Below, piece after piece: positions 1 through 7,985 of a DNA stretch of 22,179 nucleotides (the first letter of the stretch is position 1; the number at the start of each line of letters is the position of its first letter). The position numbers and the translations under genes are program-made. Source of the DNA: JAVXNW01 sp036645575. GTDB taxonomy: Bacteria; Bacillota; Clostridia; Christensenellales; Aristaeellaceae. Below the pieces are notes generated by a model, which was not told the origin of the DNA, ran no database searches, and worked only from the letters and a program-made list of their open reading frames with translations. The stretch lies in assembly GCA_036645575.1 (NCBI GenBank), contig JAVXNW010000044.1:1-22179 (forward strand). Direction: 5' to 3'.

Positions 1-173
1 AAACCTCACGGCAAAACGCCCTGAATATGCGCGAGCACCCGCCAAATCGGCTTTGCCATGCCCGAAATCGCCCAAAATCCTACCGCCCCCGCCCGTGCTT
101 CCCCGTCATCTGTTTGATCCTCAAAACAAGCGGCTGCGGCACAAAACTTCTTTCGTGTCACAGCCCCTTGCGC
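1..173. other. Intergenic stretch at window edge
   Basis: No convincing coding region is seen. The only supported content is a terminator-like hairpin at 132-165, which lies downstream of the minus-strand glycosyltransferase gene. The short plus-strand open frame starting at 27 has no ribosome binding site and runs into the antisense of that gene, so I do not call it. Confidence 0.5.
115..165 (-). terminator. Probable terminator of the minus-strand operon
   Basis: Read on the minus strand just past the glycosyltransferase stop, GGCTGTGaCAC and GTGcCGCAGCC form a stem with one mismatch and one G-U pair around a 12-nt loop. It is followed by a moderately T-rich stretch (GCTTGTTTTG). The T tract is interrupted, so this is a likely but imperfect intrinsic terminator. 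Confidence 0.45.
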
Positions 174-1382
174 TTATTCCTCCAGGCTACTCAACACCTT
201 GCGCCACGTGCGCTTGACGGCGTGGCGGTTCTTGCGCGACAGGAGCATCATCCGCTTTTGCGGCATGGGCTTCACGCTTGAGATTGCCGCGTCGCGCACG
301 AGCGCCGCGATATTGCGCGCGTTGTCCAGGTTCCGGTACGCGCGCTGCGCCAAGCGGATCTCCTTGAGCCGCGCGCCGTCGTTGGCCATCAGCGCGTTCA
401 CGATGAACGGGATCGTGCTCGGGTTTTCGCAGACCACCCCCAGATTGTGCGACACCATCAGCGCCGGGTTGTCCGCCTCCTGCCCCGGAAGCGATCCGGT
501 AATCACAAGCGGAACGCCCAGCACCACCGCTTCCATCAGCGTGTTCGGGCTGCCCCGCGCGATCACGAGGTCGCTTTTTAGCATGTGCAGGTGCACGTCG
601 TCCAAAAATCCGTACACGTGCACCCGCTCGCCAAACGCGGCCAGCGCCTTGATCAGCGTCTTTTGCAGCTTCTCGTTTCGCCCGCAAATGACCTCCAGAT
701 TGCAGTTGACATACTTGAGCAATTGCAGCGCGTACTTGAGCATGTTTCCGCTGCCCTCGCCCCCGCTCATCAGCAGGCAGTTGAGCGGCCGCTTTCCATC
801 GTACTCGGGCGTGTCCGCTTCCCGCGCCGCGTCGCAGAACTGCGCCCGCGTCGGGAACCCGCAAATCTGCAATTTTTCCGGCGGCATGCCGCGCTGCAGC
901 GAAAAATCATACGCCTCCTGCGTCGGGCAAAGCGTGAGTTTCGCCCGCGCGTCGCACCACGCGCCGTGGATGTTCACGATGTCCGCTTGCAGCGCGTACA
1001 CCGGGATGTCCAGGTCGTAAAACTCCAATATGTCCATGATGCTGCCGTTGAAAAACGGGTGCACCGTCAAAATCAGGTCGGGCATGAACTGGCTCAGCGC
1101 CTTGATGAACCGGTCGTGAATCGCGACGGTCATCGGCTCCAGGAGCGCGCTCGGGTGCTGATCAAACACCGCATAGCTGAGCTTCCACAATTCCTTGGCG
1201 TTGCGCGTGATCGGCCCGTAGAACTTCGACATGCGAATGCCCATCTTGCCGATCAGGTCGAACCCGTCCACCACTTCATACCGAACGTCTTCATACTTGT
1301 CCAGCTGTTCTGTGAGCGACTGCGCGATCGACGCGTGCCCGTGCCCCGTGTAATTGCTGGACAGGATCATGATCTTCTTCAA
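174..1382 (-). CDS. UgtP/MGDG synthase-like glycosyltransferase
   Basis: This 402-residue protein belongs to the monogalactosyldiacylglycerol synthase / processive diacylglycerol glucosyltransferase group (GT28-like, GT-B fold). Such enzymes move a sugar from a UDP-sugar to diacylglycerol at the inner face of the membrane. The N-terminal acceptor-side motif GHGH is at residues 13-16. The C-terminal donor-site region (about 275-300) contains RGSPNTLMEA followed by LGVPLVI, as expected for the UDP-sugar pocket. Length fits the family. The start is a TTG at 1382-1380: a GGGAGG ribosome binding site lies 10 nt upstream, and the next in-frame ATG (residue 5) would be too far from it. The HAD-phosphatase stop is only 7 nt upstream, so the two are probably co-transcribed. 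Sugar and acceptor specificity cannot be read from the sequence. Confidence 0.85.
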   Translation of the reverse strand: MKKIMILSSNYTGHGHASIAQSLTEQLDKYEDVRYEVVDGFDLIGKMGIRMSKFYGPITRNAKELWKLSYAVFDQHPSALLEPMTVAIHDRFIKALSQFMPDLILTVHPFFNGSIMDILEFYDLDIPVYALQADIVNIHGAWCDARAKLTLCPTQEAYDFSLQRGMPPEKLQICGFPTRAQFCDAAREADTPEYDGKRPLNCLLMSGGEGSGNMLKYALQLLKYVNCNLEVICGRNEKLQKTLIKALAAFGERVHVYGFLDDVHLHMLKSDLVIARGSPNTLMEAVVLGVPLVITGSLPGQEADNPALMVSHNLGVVCENPSTIPFIVNALMANDGARLKEIRLAQRAYRNLDNARNIAALVRDAAISSVKPMPQKRMMLLSRKNRHAVKRTWRKVLSSLEE

Positions 1383-1389
1383 TCTTATC

Positions 1390-2166
1390 TTACCTCCCGG
1401 GTATATCGCCTATGCCGTTCACCACGTACGTGGGGCGGTAGGGAAATTGCTTGATCGTCTCGCACGTCGAGACGCCCGACAACACAAGGACCGTGTCCAT
1501 CTGCGCCTCAATGCCCGCCACGATGTCCGTATCCATTCTGTCGCCCACAATCGCGATGTCCGCCGAGTGCAGATCCAGCCGCCTTTGCGCGTGGCGCATC
1601 ATCAGCGGGTTGGGCTTTCCGACAAAATACGCGCTCTTGCCCGTCGCAAGCTCGATCGGCGCGATCAGCGCGCGCGTCGCGGGGCCGATCCCCTTCTCAA
1701 TCGGGCCGGTCAGATCCGGGTTCGCCCCGATCAACTTCGCCCCCGCAAGCACCAAGAGGATCGCGGTCTCCAGCTTCTCGTAGTTGTACGAATGGGTCTC
1801 GCCCACCACCACATAGTCGGGATTTACGTCGTTCATCGAAAAACCGGCGTCGTACATCGCGCCCACCAGCCCCGAATCGCCGATCACATAGGCGCTTCCG
1901 CCGGGGCACTGGCTCTTTAAAAAGCTGGCTGTCGCCAGCGCGCTTGTATAAAAATGTTCGACGCCCACCGTAAGACCCAGCCGCGTCAGCTTTTGTTGCA
2001 GCTCGCGCGGCGTGCGCTCGCTCGAGTTGGTCAGAAAGACGTATTGCTTATTGTTGGATTCAAGCCAGTCCAGAAACTCCTTGACGCCGGGCAGCAGGCG
2101 GTTTCCATGGTAGATCACGCCGTCCATGTCGCAGATGAATCCCTTTTTTTCGCGCAGTTTTTCCAT
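1390..2166 (-). CDS. HAD-IIA family phosphatase (NagD/AraL-like)
   Basis: This 258-residue cytoplasmic haloacid-dehalogenase-type phosphatase is of subclass IIA. All four HAD motifs are present: DMDGV near residues 13-17 (Asp13 nucleophile, Asp15 acid/base), LTNSS (motif II), GKPNP carrying the motif III lysine, and GDRMDTDI (motif IV, Mg2+ ligands). The cap domain lies between motifs II and III, as in NagD and AraL, which hydrolyse small phosphorylated sugars or nucleotides. The true substrate is unknown. An in-frame reading extends upstream to 2289, but the ATG at 2166 has a GGAGGG ribosome binding site 8 nt upstream and sits just downstream of a good sigma-A promoter, so I start there. The downstream glycosyltransferase begins 7 nt after its stop, with its ribosome binding site inside this gene's last codons. 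Confidence 0.9.
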   Translation of the reverse strand: MEKLREKKGFICDMDGVIYHGNRLLPGVKEFLDWLESNNKQYVFLTNSSERTPRELQQKLTRLGLTVGVEHFYTSALATASFLKSQCPGGSAYVIGDSGLVGAMYDAGFSMNDVNPDYVVVGETHSYNYEKLETAILLVLAGAKLIGANPDLTGPIEKGIGPATRALIAPIELATGKSAYFVGKPNPLMMRHAQRRLDLHSADIAIVGDRMDTDIVAGIEAQMDTVLVLSGVSTCETIKQFPYRPTYVVNGIGDIPGR

Positions 2167-2197
2167 CGTGTGCTCCCTCCACCGTTCTACGCCTTGT

Positions 2198-2226
2198 ATT
2201 ATACATGCTTTTGTTCGATTTGTGAA
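2198..2226 (-). promoter_or_regulatory. Sigma-A type promoter for the HAD-glycosyltransferase operon
   Basis: On the minus strand, TTCACA (2226-2221) and TATAAT (2203-2198) are separated by exactly 17 nt, about 30 nt upstream of the HAD start codon. The -10 is perfect and the -35 differs from TTGACA at one position. The promoter diverges from the plus-strand promoter at 2257-2265. Confidence 0.75.
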
Positions 2227-2236
2227 GGGCGACGAC

Positions 2237-2265
2237 TTTATTCTTTTCATCAAATCTGCTATAAT
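2237..2265 (+). promoter_or_regulatory. Extended -10 promoter for the glycosylase-phosphorylase operon
   Basis: TGCTATAAT at 2257-2265 is an extended -10 element. The -35 position 17 nt upstream is only TTTATT, so the promoter probably relies on the TG extension. The predicted start near 2272 falls at the ribosome binding site GAGGTG (2272-2277), giving a very short leader. The same 12-mer TCTGCTATAATT recurs at the promoter near 11269. Confidence 0.6.
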
Positions 2266-2287
2266 TGACGCGAGGTGTTTTTCGCGC

Positions 2288-2770
2288 ATGATCTACAGCT
2301 ATCAACCGATCTGGCGGGACGATGCCCAAAGCCTGATCTTGGGCACAATGCCCAGCGTCAAGTCGCTTGAGGCGGGGTTTTATTACGCGCACCCGCGCAA
2401 CGCGTTCTGGCCCATCATGGCCGAGGTTCTGGGCGCGCCAAGGCCGGAGGGCGCGCAAGAAAAAGCGGCGCTGTTGCGCGAAAACCGCATTGCGCTATGG
2501 GACGTACTCGAAAGCTGCGTGCGCGAAGGCTCGCTTGACGCAAACATCCTAAGCCCCTCGCCCAACGACATCCCGTTTCTACTCGCGCGTTGCCCCGCGA
2601 TCAACCGCATCTTCTTTTGCGGAACCGCCGCCAGGCAACTGTATCGTCGATATTTCGGGCACATTCTGGTGAAGACGGTCCTGCTTCCCTCGACCAGTCC
2701 CGCCAACACAATGCCCTACCAACAAAAATTGGCCGCGTGGCGCGCGGCGTTCGAGGAGGCGATCCCATGA
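2288..2770 (+). CDS. DNA-deoxyinosine (hypoxanthine-DNA) glycosylase
   Basis: This 160-residue member of the uracil-DNA glycosylase superfamily (family 6, hypoxanthine-DNA glycosylase) removes hypoxanthine formed by adenine deamination and starts base excision repair. Family features seen: LILGTMPSVKSLEAG near the N-terminus, the block FYYAHPRNAFWPIM, a central RIFFCGTAA strand, and LPSTSPANT near the C-terminus, which corresponds to the superfamily's DNA-binding loop. Length is normal. The frame is open further upstream to 2126, but that part overlaps the divergent HAD gene and both promoters. ATG 2288 has GAGGTG 10 nt upstream and gives the expected N-terminus. Its TGA overlaps the ATG of the nucleoside phosphorylase (ATGA), indicating translational coupling. 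Substrate preference is inferred from family resemblance. Confidence 0.85.
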   Translation: MIYSYQPIWRDDAQSLILGTMPSVKSLEAGFYYAHPRNAFWPIMAEVLGAPRPEGAQEKAALLRENRIALWDVLESCVREGSLDANILSPSPNDIPFLLARCPAINRIFFCGTAARQLYRRYFGHILVKTVLLPSTSPANTMPYQQKLAAWRAAFEEAIP

Positions 2771-4086
2771 ACCCGGTAGACATGATCGCGCGCAAGCGCG
2801 ACGGGTACGCGCTCACCACCGATGAAATCGAGGCCTTTGTCCGCGGGACGACCGACCAATCGTTCAAGGACTACCAACTGTCCGCCATGCTGATGGCCAT
2901 CTACCTGCGCGGCATGGACGCGCGCGAGACGGTCGATCTGACCATGGCGATGGCGCGCTCCGGCGATATGCTCGACCTTGGCGCCATCGACGGCGTCAAG
3001 GTTGACAAGCACTCGACCGGCGGCGTGGGCGACACCACCACGCTCATCTTGGCGCCCTTGGTCGCCGCTTGCGGCGCGAAGGTCGCCAAGATGAGCGGGC
3101 GCGGCCTTGGCCATACCGGCGGCACCCTGGACAAGCTCGAGGCCATCCCGGGCCTTTCGATCTCCCTCACACAAGCGCAATTTATTCGCCAAGTCACGGA
3201 CATCGGCCTTGCCGTCATCGGCCAGACCGCCGCGCTCGCGCCCGCCGACAAGACGCTCTACGCGCTGCGCGACGTCACCGCGACCGTTGGCTGCCTGCCG
3301 CTCATCGTGAGCTCGATCCTCTCTAAGAAGATCGCCTCCGGCGCCGACGTCGTCGTGCTCGACGTCAAGACCGGCAGCGGCGCGCTCATGCCCACGCTGG
3401 ACCAATCGCTCGCGCTCGCCCGCGCCATGGTCGATATCGGAAACCGCACCGGGCGCAAGTTCTCCGCGCTGGTCACCGACATGGACCAGCCGCTCGGGCT
3501 TAAAATCGGCAATGCGCTCGAGGTTTCCGAGGCGATCGAGGTGCTCGCCGGGGTCACGCAAGGGCCGCTGCGGGAGGTCTCCCTCGCGCTGGGCGCGCAG
3601 ATGCTGTTGGGCGCGGGCATCGTGCCCAATGCCCAAGCGGGCGTACAAATGCTGCTGGACAAGCTTCAAAGCGGCGCGGGCCTTGAGAAGCTTTCGCAGA
3701 TGATCGCCCATCAGGGCGGCGACGCGCGCGTGGTCGAAGACACGAGGCGGCTGCCCACGGCCTTGACGCGCGAGATGTGCCGCGCGCCGCGCGCCGGGTA
3801 TGTCGCGCGCATGTACACAGACGCCATCGGCAACGCCGCGCGCGTCCTTGGCGCGGGGCGCATCCGCAAGGAGGACGCGATCGATCCGGCCGTCGGGCTG
3901 GTCATGCAGGTGCGCCTGGGCGACTACGTCCACGCGGGCGATCCGCTGTGCGAAATGCACTTGGGCGCGCGCTCAAACGCCGACGCCGCCCGCCTGGCGC
4001 TTTCGGGCGCGATCGTCTTGTCGGACGAGCCGCCCGCGCAGGACAAGTTGATCTACGGCGTCATCAGCGGAAAAGACGCGCCATGA
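2767..4086 (+). CDS. pdp: Pyrimidine-nucleoside phosphorylase
   Basis: This 439-residue nucleoside phosphorylase (thymidine/pyrimidine-nucleoside phosphorylase family) splits uridine, thymidine or deoxyuridine with phosphate into base and (deoxy)ribose-1-phosphate in the cytoplasm. The phosphate-binding motif KHSTGGVGD starts at Lys81. The family signature follows: SGRGLGHTGGTLDKLE. Substrate-side residues are in the glycine-rich LDVKTGSGALM segment. A C-terminal alpha/beta domain contains RKEDAIDPAVGL and GDYVHAGDPL, normal for this family. Length matches Gram-positive Pdp enzymes. The start is ATG 2767, in an ATGA overlap with the glycosylase stop; a longer open frame from 2590 lies inside the glycosylase gene and is not homologous. 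The stop overlaps the next start in the same way. It pairs functionally with the nucleoside-type ABC importer at 11324-16110. Confidence 0.93.
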   Translation: MNPVDMIARKRDGYALTTDEIEAFVRGTTDQSFKDYQLSAMLMAIYLRGMDARETVDLTMAMARSGDMLDLGAIDGVKVDKHSTGGVGDTTTLILAPLVAACGAKVAKMSGRGLGHTGGTLDKLEAIPGLSISLTQAQFIRQVTDIGLAVIGQTAALAPADKTLYALRDVTATVGCLPLIVSSILSKKIASGADVVVLDVKTGSGALMPTLDQSLALARAMVDIGNRTGRKFSALVTDMDQPLGLKIGNALEVSEAIEVLAGVTQGPLREVSLALGAQMLLGAGIVPNAQAGVQMLLDKLQSGAGLEKLSQMIAHQGGDARVVEDTRRLPTALTREMCRAPRAGYVARMYTDAIGNAARVLGAGRIRKEDAIDPAVGLVMQVRLGDYVHAGDPLCEMHLGARSNADAARLALSGAIVLSDEPPAQDKLIYGVISGKDAP

Positions 4087-5000
4087 AGGCGCTCTTTATC
4101 GGAAAGAATGGGCTGCGCGGCGGGTGGAAGGCCGCCTTTGTGGTGATGTCCGCGTCTGTGCTGCTCGGGGCGGTAGGTTGGGCGCTCAGCGCGATTTTGG
4201 CGCGCCTGATCCCCCTCTGGGGCGTCAACGCGCGCAATGTCGCCTTGGCCCCAACGTGGCTTCGGCTGCTCCTTGCGCACCGCGCGGAGCTGATCGGCAT
4301 CGTCCAGTTTACGCTCCTCTGGCCGCTGTCCCTTGCGCTCATGCGGCTGTTGCGCATGGGAAAGCTGGCGTGGCGGGGCCTGTTGCGCGGCGCTTTTGCG
4401 GGGGGCGCGGTCGCGGCGCTCGTGCTGGGCGCCTTGTTCCTGATCGACGCGCTGCGCCTGGGCTGGCCGCTTGCGCGCCCGCGACTGTCTTTCGAAATTT
4501 TGATCCCGCTTGCGTATCAATTCGCGCGGGCGCTGGGCGGCGCGACGCTCTTTCTGGGCGCCGTGCCCGCCGCGTTTGACCATTATCCGCCCATCTGGCG
4601 CGCGGCGCTGGGCGGCGTGATCTTTGGCGCGCTGGGGCCGCTGGGGCCGCTGGGCGCGGCGGGACCCATCGAGATCGGCGCGGTGCCTTCAGGCTTGATG
4701 CTCGCGCTCAACGCGGCGCTCGTTGGCTTTACCGCGCTTTCCTTGGGGCGCACCGGGTGCGCGCTGGGCTACACGTTTTTTCTCTCTTTCGCGCTCTACG
4801 TGCTGATGGGCGCAAATGGCGCGTCCTCTGCGGGGCTGTACGAAAGCTATCCCGCCGCGCACGACCTGCTTTCCGGCGCGGCGCAGGGGCCCATGGGCGG
4901 GCTCATGATGGCGCTGGCGCTGGGCGCTTTGGGCGGCGCGCTTGCCTATAAAATGATCAAAACGATGCATGACGAGGATAATGACGAGGCTTTCCGATAA
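4083..5000 (+). CDS. CPBP-like membrane protein lacking the catalytic residues
   Basis: This 305-residue polytopic membrane protein has roughly seven or eight hydrophobic segments. The N-terminus (GKNGLRGGWK followed by a membrane helix) and the C-terminal pattern resemble CPBP intramembrane metalloproteases (Abi/CAAX-like): RTGCALGYTFF where the family has RTGSLW, and LLSGAAQGPMGG where it often has LLTGGAFGPEGS. The catalytic motifs appear to be lost. At the EExxFRG position I read GATLFLG, and the FxxxH motif becomes FGALG, next to a 9-bp duplication (about 4632-4649) encoding GPLGPLG. If the alignment is right, this is a non-proteolytic family member. The start ATG 4083 is in an ATGA overlap with the phosphorylase. 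The AsrC-like gene follows after 23 nt. Family assignment is by eye and moderate; that it is a multi-pass membrane protein is secure. Confidence 0.6.
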   Translation: MKALFIGKNGLRGGWKAAFVVMSASVLLGAVGWALSAILARLIPLWGVNARNVALAPTWLRLLLAHRAELIGIVQFTLLWPLSLALMRLLRMGKLAWRGLLRGAFAGGAVAALVLGALFLIDALRLGWPLARPRLSFEILIPLAYQFARALGGATLFLGAVPAAFDHYPPIWRAALGGVIFGALGPLGPLGAAGPIEIGAVPSGLMLALNAALVGFTALSLGRTGCALGYTFFLSFALYVLMGANGASSAGLYESYPAAHDLLSGAAQGPMGGLMMALALGALGGALAYKMIKTMHDEDNDEAFR

Positions 5001-5023
5001 GCCGAGGAAGAACGGAGAAAATA

Positions 5024-5908
5024 ATGGATCAACTGAAGCCGGAGGATATCGCCCGCGTGAAGGGCATGGGTTTTTTGCGCAACCGGGGCACGGAACTGTT
5101 TTCGGGGCGCGTGGTGGCGCATGGGACCGTCTTCACGGCGGCGGAGCTTAGCGTAATCGCGCAAATTTCCGAGCAATTCGGAAACGGCAAGGTCGCCTTT
5201 TCCACCCGCATGACCGCGGAAATCGTGGGCATTGCCTACGACCAGATCGACGCGGCGCGCGCCTATTTGCGCGCGCATACGCGCCTTGACTTTGGCGGAA
5301 CCGGCGCGCGCGTACGCCCGATCGTCGCCTGCAAGGGGACGACCTGCGTCTACGGCAACTGCGACACGCAGAAGATCGCATCCGACATGCACGACGCGTT
5401 CTACCTGGGCATGGCGGATATAAAACTCGGGCATAAATTTAAAATCGCGGTGGGCGGCTGCCCGAACAGCTGCGTAAAGCCCAGCCTCAACGACTTTTCG
5501 GTCGAGGGGCATCGCGCGCCCAAGGTGGACCTTTCCAAGTGTCGCGGTTGCAAGACCTGCCAGGTCGAGACGCGCTGTCCGTCTCGCGCGGCGCGCGTCG
5601 AGCAAGGCAAGCTTGCGATCGACCCCACGAAGTGCGTCACCTGCGGCGTGTGCGTCGGCAAGTGCCCCTTTGGCGCGGTTGCGCCCGAGAGCGATTGCAC
5701 ATTTTTTGTGTACGTCGGGGGCACGTGGGGAAAATCCAAGCGCGTCGGGACGCTTCTCTCGCGCACGTATGCCGAGGCGGAGCTTGTGCCGCTTTGCGAA
5801 AAATGCCTTTTGTGGTTCCGCGAAAACGGCCTGGCCAAGGAGCGCTTCGGCGTAGCCATCGACCGCGTCGGCTTCGATCAATTCGAAATGGCGCTCAACG
5901 CGACCTGA
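5024..5908 (+). CDS. AsrC-like siroheme/4Fe-4S protein with ferredoxin domain
   Basis: This 294-residue protein resembles the catalytic subunit of anaerobic sulfite reductase (AsrC) and related siroheme proteins. The N-terminal ferredoxin-like half contains FGNGKVAFSTRMTAEIVGI, matching the nitrite/sulfite reductase half-domain. The siroheme-[4Fe-4S] ligands are C103-x4-C108 (ACKGTTC) and C146-x3-C150 (GGCPNSC). The inserted two-cluster ferredoxin has C173-x2-C-x2-C179-x5-C185 and the classical C204/C207/C210/C214-Pro. The likely reaction is electron transfer to sulfite or nitrite, but the substrate is not proven. The first siroheme pair is one residue closer than the usual C-x5-C, and the first ferredoxin cluster has a two-residue insertion. 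No asrA or asrB partner is present. The ribosome binding site GGAG is 6 nt before ATG. It is 23 nt downstream of the CPBP-like gene, so probably in the same transcript. Confidence 0.8.
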   Translation: MDQLKPEDIARVKGMGFLRNRGTELFSGRVVAHGTVFTAAELSVIAQISEQFGNGKVAFSTRMTAEIVGIAYDQIDAARAYLRAHTRLDFGGTGARVRPIVACKGTTCVYGNCDTQKIASDMHDAFYLGMADIKLGHKFKIAVGGCPNSCVKPSLNDFSVEGHRAPKVDLSKCRGCKTCQVETRCPSRAARVEQGKLAIDPTKCVTCGVCVGKCPFGAVAPESDCTFFVYVGGTWGKSKRVGTLLSRTYAEAELVPLCEKCLLWFRENGLAKERFGVAIDRVGFDQFEMALNAT

Positions 5909-5939
5909 CGGGGCGGGCCCCGCAGGCGCAAAGGCGCCT
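5909..5939 (+). other. Two small GC-rich hairpins before the ABC-F gene
   Basis: CGGGGC/GCCCCG (5909-5922) and AGGCGC-AAAG-GCGCCT (5924-5939) are adjacent inverted repeats starting right after the AsrC-like stop codon. No T tract follows, so they do not make a standard intrinsic terminator. They could pause transcription or protect an mRNA end. Confidence 0.4.
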
Positions 5940-5962
5940 TGCGATACACTGGGAGGATAAAG

Positions 5963-7879
5963 ATGGTTGTCTTATCGGTACAAAATGTGACCAAGGCCTT
6001 TGTGATGAACACGGTGCTCAGTCAAGTAAACCTCACCCTTCAGCAGGGCGAGCGCATGGGCTTGGTTGGCGTAAATGGCAGCGGAAAATCCACGCTGTTT
6101 AAGATCATTGCGGGGGAAATCGCCCCCGACGAGGGTTCCGTCACGCTGCTGCGCGGGACCCGCGTGGGTCTGCTCACGCAGCAGGCCGACATTCGCGAGG
6201 GCGGCACCGTCATTGAGGAACTGAGCCGCGTATTCGACCCGCTCAAAAAGCTCGAGGAAAAACTGCGCGCGCTTGAAATTTCGATCGCCGAGCACCACGA
6301 AGACGAGCAGACGCTCGAGCAGATGAGCCGCGAGTACGCGCGCCTCACCGAGCGGTTCGAGCGCGAGGGCGGCTACGAGTGGCCCAGCCGCATACAGGGC
6401 GTGCTGGCGGGACTGGGCTTTGCCAAGGATCGCCAAGACCAGCGCGCGTGCCTGTTGTCGGGCGGCGAAAAGACGCGGCTGTGCCTTGCGCGCATCCTGC
6501 TCACCCAGCCCGATCTGCTGATGCTGGACGAGCCGACCAACCACCTAGACCTTGCCTCCACCGCGTGGCTCGAGGAGACGCTCAAGAAATACAAGGGCGC
6601 GGTGATGATCATCTCGCACGACCGCTATTTTTTGAACCAGGTCTGCGACCAGATGGCGGAACTGAGCATGACCCACATCGCGCAGTACAGCGGAAATTAC
6701 GACGATTTTTCCGCCAAGCGCGAGGAAAACCTGATCCGGCAGGTCAAGGAATACAAGATGCAGCAGCAGGAGATCGCGCGGCACGAGGCGATCATCGCGC
6801 GCTACCGCAGCTTCAACCGCGAAAAGTCCATCATTGCGGCGCGCAGCTGGGGGAAAAAGCTGGATCGGATCATCGAAAACAAGCTGGACAGACCCACCGA
6901 AGAAAAAAAAGTGCGCTTCTCGTTTGACGTGCGCCGCCGCTCCGGCGACGACGTGCTGATCGTGCGCGATTTGTCCAAGGCGTTTGACGGGCGCACGCTG
7001 TTTGAAAACTTCGATTTGCACCTGCGCGCGGGCGACCGCGTGGCGCTGATCGGGCCAAACGGCGTGGGCAAGACGACGCTGCTCAAGGCGTTGATCGGAA
7101 GCGTTCACCCGGACAGCGGCACGATCCTCTTTGGCACCTGCGTGGACGTGGGCTACTACGACCAGCAGCAGGAGGGGCTGCACCCCGAAAAGACGGTCAT
7201 GGCCGAGGTGTGGGACGACTTTCCGCGCATGGAGCCCGACCGGGTGCGCAGCGTGCTGGCGCTGTTTCTTTTGACCGGGGACGACGTGTTTCAGCCGATC
7301 GGCACCCTGTCGGGCGGCGAAAAGGGGCGCGTCGCGCTCACCAAATTGATGCTCAAAAAGGACAACCTGCTGCTGCTGGACGAGCCGACCAACCACCTGG
7401 ACATGGATTCGCGCGAGGTGCTCGAGCACGCGCTCGACGAATTTCCCGGCACCATCCTGACCGTGTCGCACGACCGCTATTTCATCAACCGGGTATGCGA
7501 CCGCGTCGTCGAGATGAGCCCAAACGCGGTCCAGGAATTTATCGGAAATTACGACGACTACGTGCAAAAAAAGCGGCGCTTGGCCTTGGGCGAAGGCGAC
7601 GAGGAGATGGCGGAGGGCAAGACCAGGACCGAACTCGACAAGGAAAAGCGCCGGGAAAAGCAGCGCAAGGCCTCCGAGGAGGCGCGCGCTAAGCAGCTTC
7701 AGGCGATCGAAAAGCAGATCGAGGACACCGAGGGCGAGATCGCGCGGCTCGAGGCGCTGATGGCCGATCCCGAGACCTATCAGGATCGCCAGAACGCCGA
7801 CGACATCGCGCGAAAGCACCGCGCCCAGCAGCAGCAATTGCCCGAACTGTACGCGCAGTGGGAGGCCGCCGGCGAGTGA
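5963..7879 (+). CDS. ABC-F family ATPase (YdiF/Uup-like)
   Basis: This 638-residue soluble protein has two ABC ATPase domains and no membrane segments. ABC-F proteins bind the ribosomal E site and modulate translation or antibiotic resistance. The first domain has Walker A GVNGSGKST (36-44), signature LSGGEKTRL and Walker B LLMLDEPTNHLD. The second has Walker A GPNGVGKTT (about 363-371), LSGGEKGRV and LLLLDEPTNHLD. Between them lies the charged interdomain linker (roughly 235-320). A C-terminal Lys/Glu-rich coiled-coil extension (about 545-638) is typical of YdiF/Uup-type members. The start is ATG 5963 with GGGAGG 6 nt upstream; an in-frame GTG/ATG-like extension from 5939 adds eight residues inside a hairpin and lacks a ribosome binding site. 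Subtype is by overall resemblance; nothing points specifically to an antibiotic resistance variant. Confidence 0.92.
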   Translation: MVVLSVQNVTKAFVMNTVLSQVNLTLQQGERMGLVGVNGSGKSTLFKIIAGEIAPDEGSVTLLRGTRVGLLTQQADIREGGTVIEELSRVFDPLKKLEEKLRALEISIAEHHEDEQTLEQMSREYARLTERFEREGGYEWPSRIQGVLAGLGFAKDRQDQRACLLSGGEKTRLCLARILLTQPDLLMLDEPTNHLDLASTAWLEETLKKYKGAVMIISHDRYFLNQVCDQMAELSMTHIAQYSGNYDDFSAKREENLIRQVKEYKMQQQEIARHEAIIARYRSFNREKSIIAARSWGKKLDRIIENKLDRPTEEKKVRFSFDVRRRSGDDVLIVRDLSKAFDGRTLFENFDLHLRAGDRVALIGPNGVGKTTLLKALIGSVHPDSGTILFGTCVDVGYYDQQQEGLHPEKTVMAEVWDDFPRMEPDRVRSVLALFLLTGDDVFQPIGTLSGGEKGRVALTKLMLKKDNLLLLDEPTNHLDMDSREVLEHALDEFPGTILTVSHDRYFINRVCDRVVEMSPNAVQEFIGNYDDYVQKKRRLALGEGDEEMAEGKTRTELDKEKRREKQRKASEEARAKQLQAIEKQIEDTEGEIARLEALMADPETYQDRQNADDIARKHRAQQQQLPELYAQWEAAGE

Positions 7880-7919
7880 ACCAGGAATGCCAAAATATCA
7901 CAAATAGGGCGATAGGTTC

Positions 7920-7948
7920 TTGACGGAATGTAAAAATTATGGTATGAT
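7920..7948 (+). promoter_or_regulatory. Strong sigma-A promoter for the small membrane protein operon
   Basis: TTGACG (7920-7925) and TATGAT (7943-7948) are spaced by 17 nt, each one base from consensus. The predicted start, around 7955, is about 30 nt before the likely initiation codon. Nothing terminator-like lies between the ABC-F stop (7879) and this promoter, so read-through is possible. Confidence 0.8.
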
Positions 7949-7985
7949 CTGAGCAATCATAGGGCGAGTGAAGGGAATGTTTTTG

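Noticed and set aside
2716..3960. 414-codon minus-strand open frame opposite the phosphorylase
   Set aside because: Antisense shadow of conserved codons of the phosphorylase family.
6545..7837. 430-codon minus-strand open frame opposite the ABC-F gene
   Set aside because: Pure shadow of the ABC-F coding sequence; no ribosome binding site or domain.
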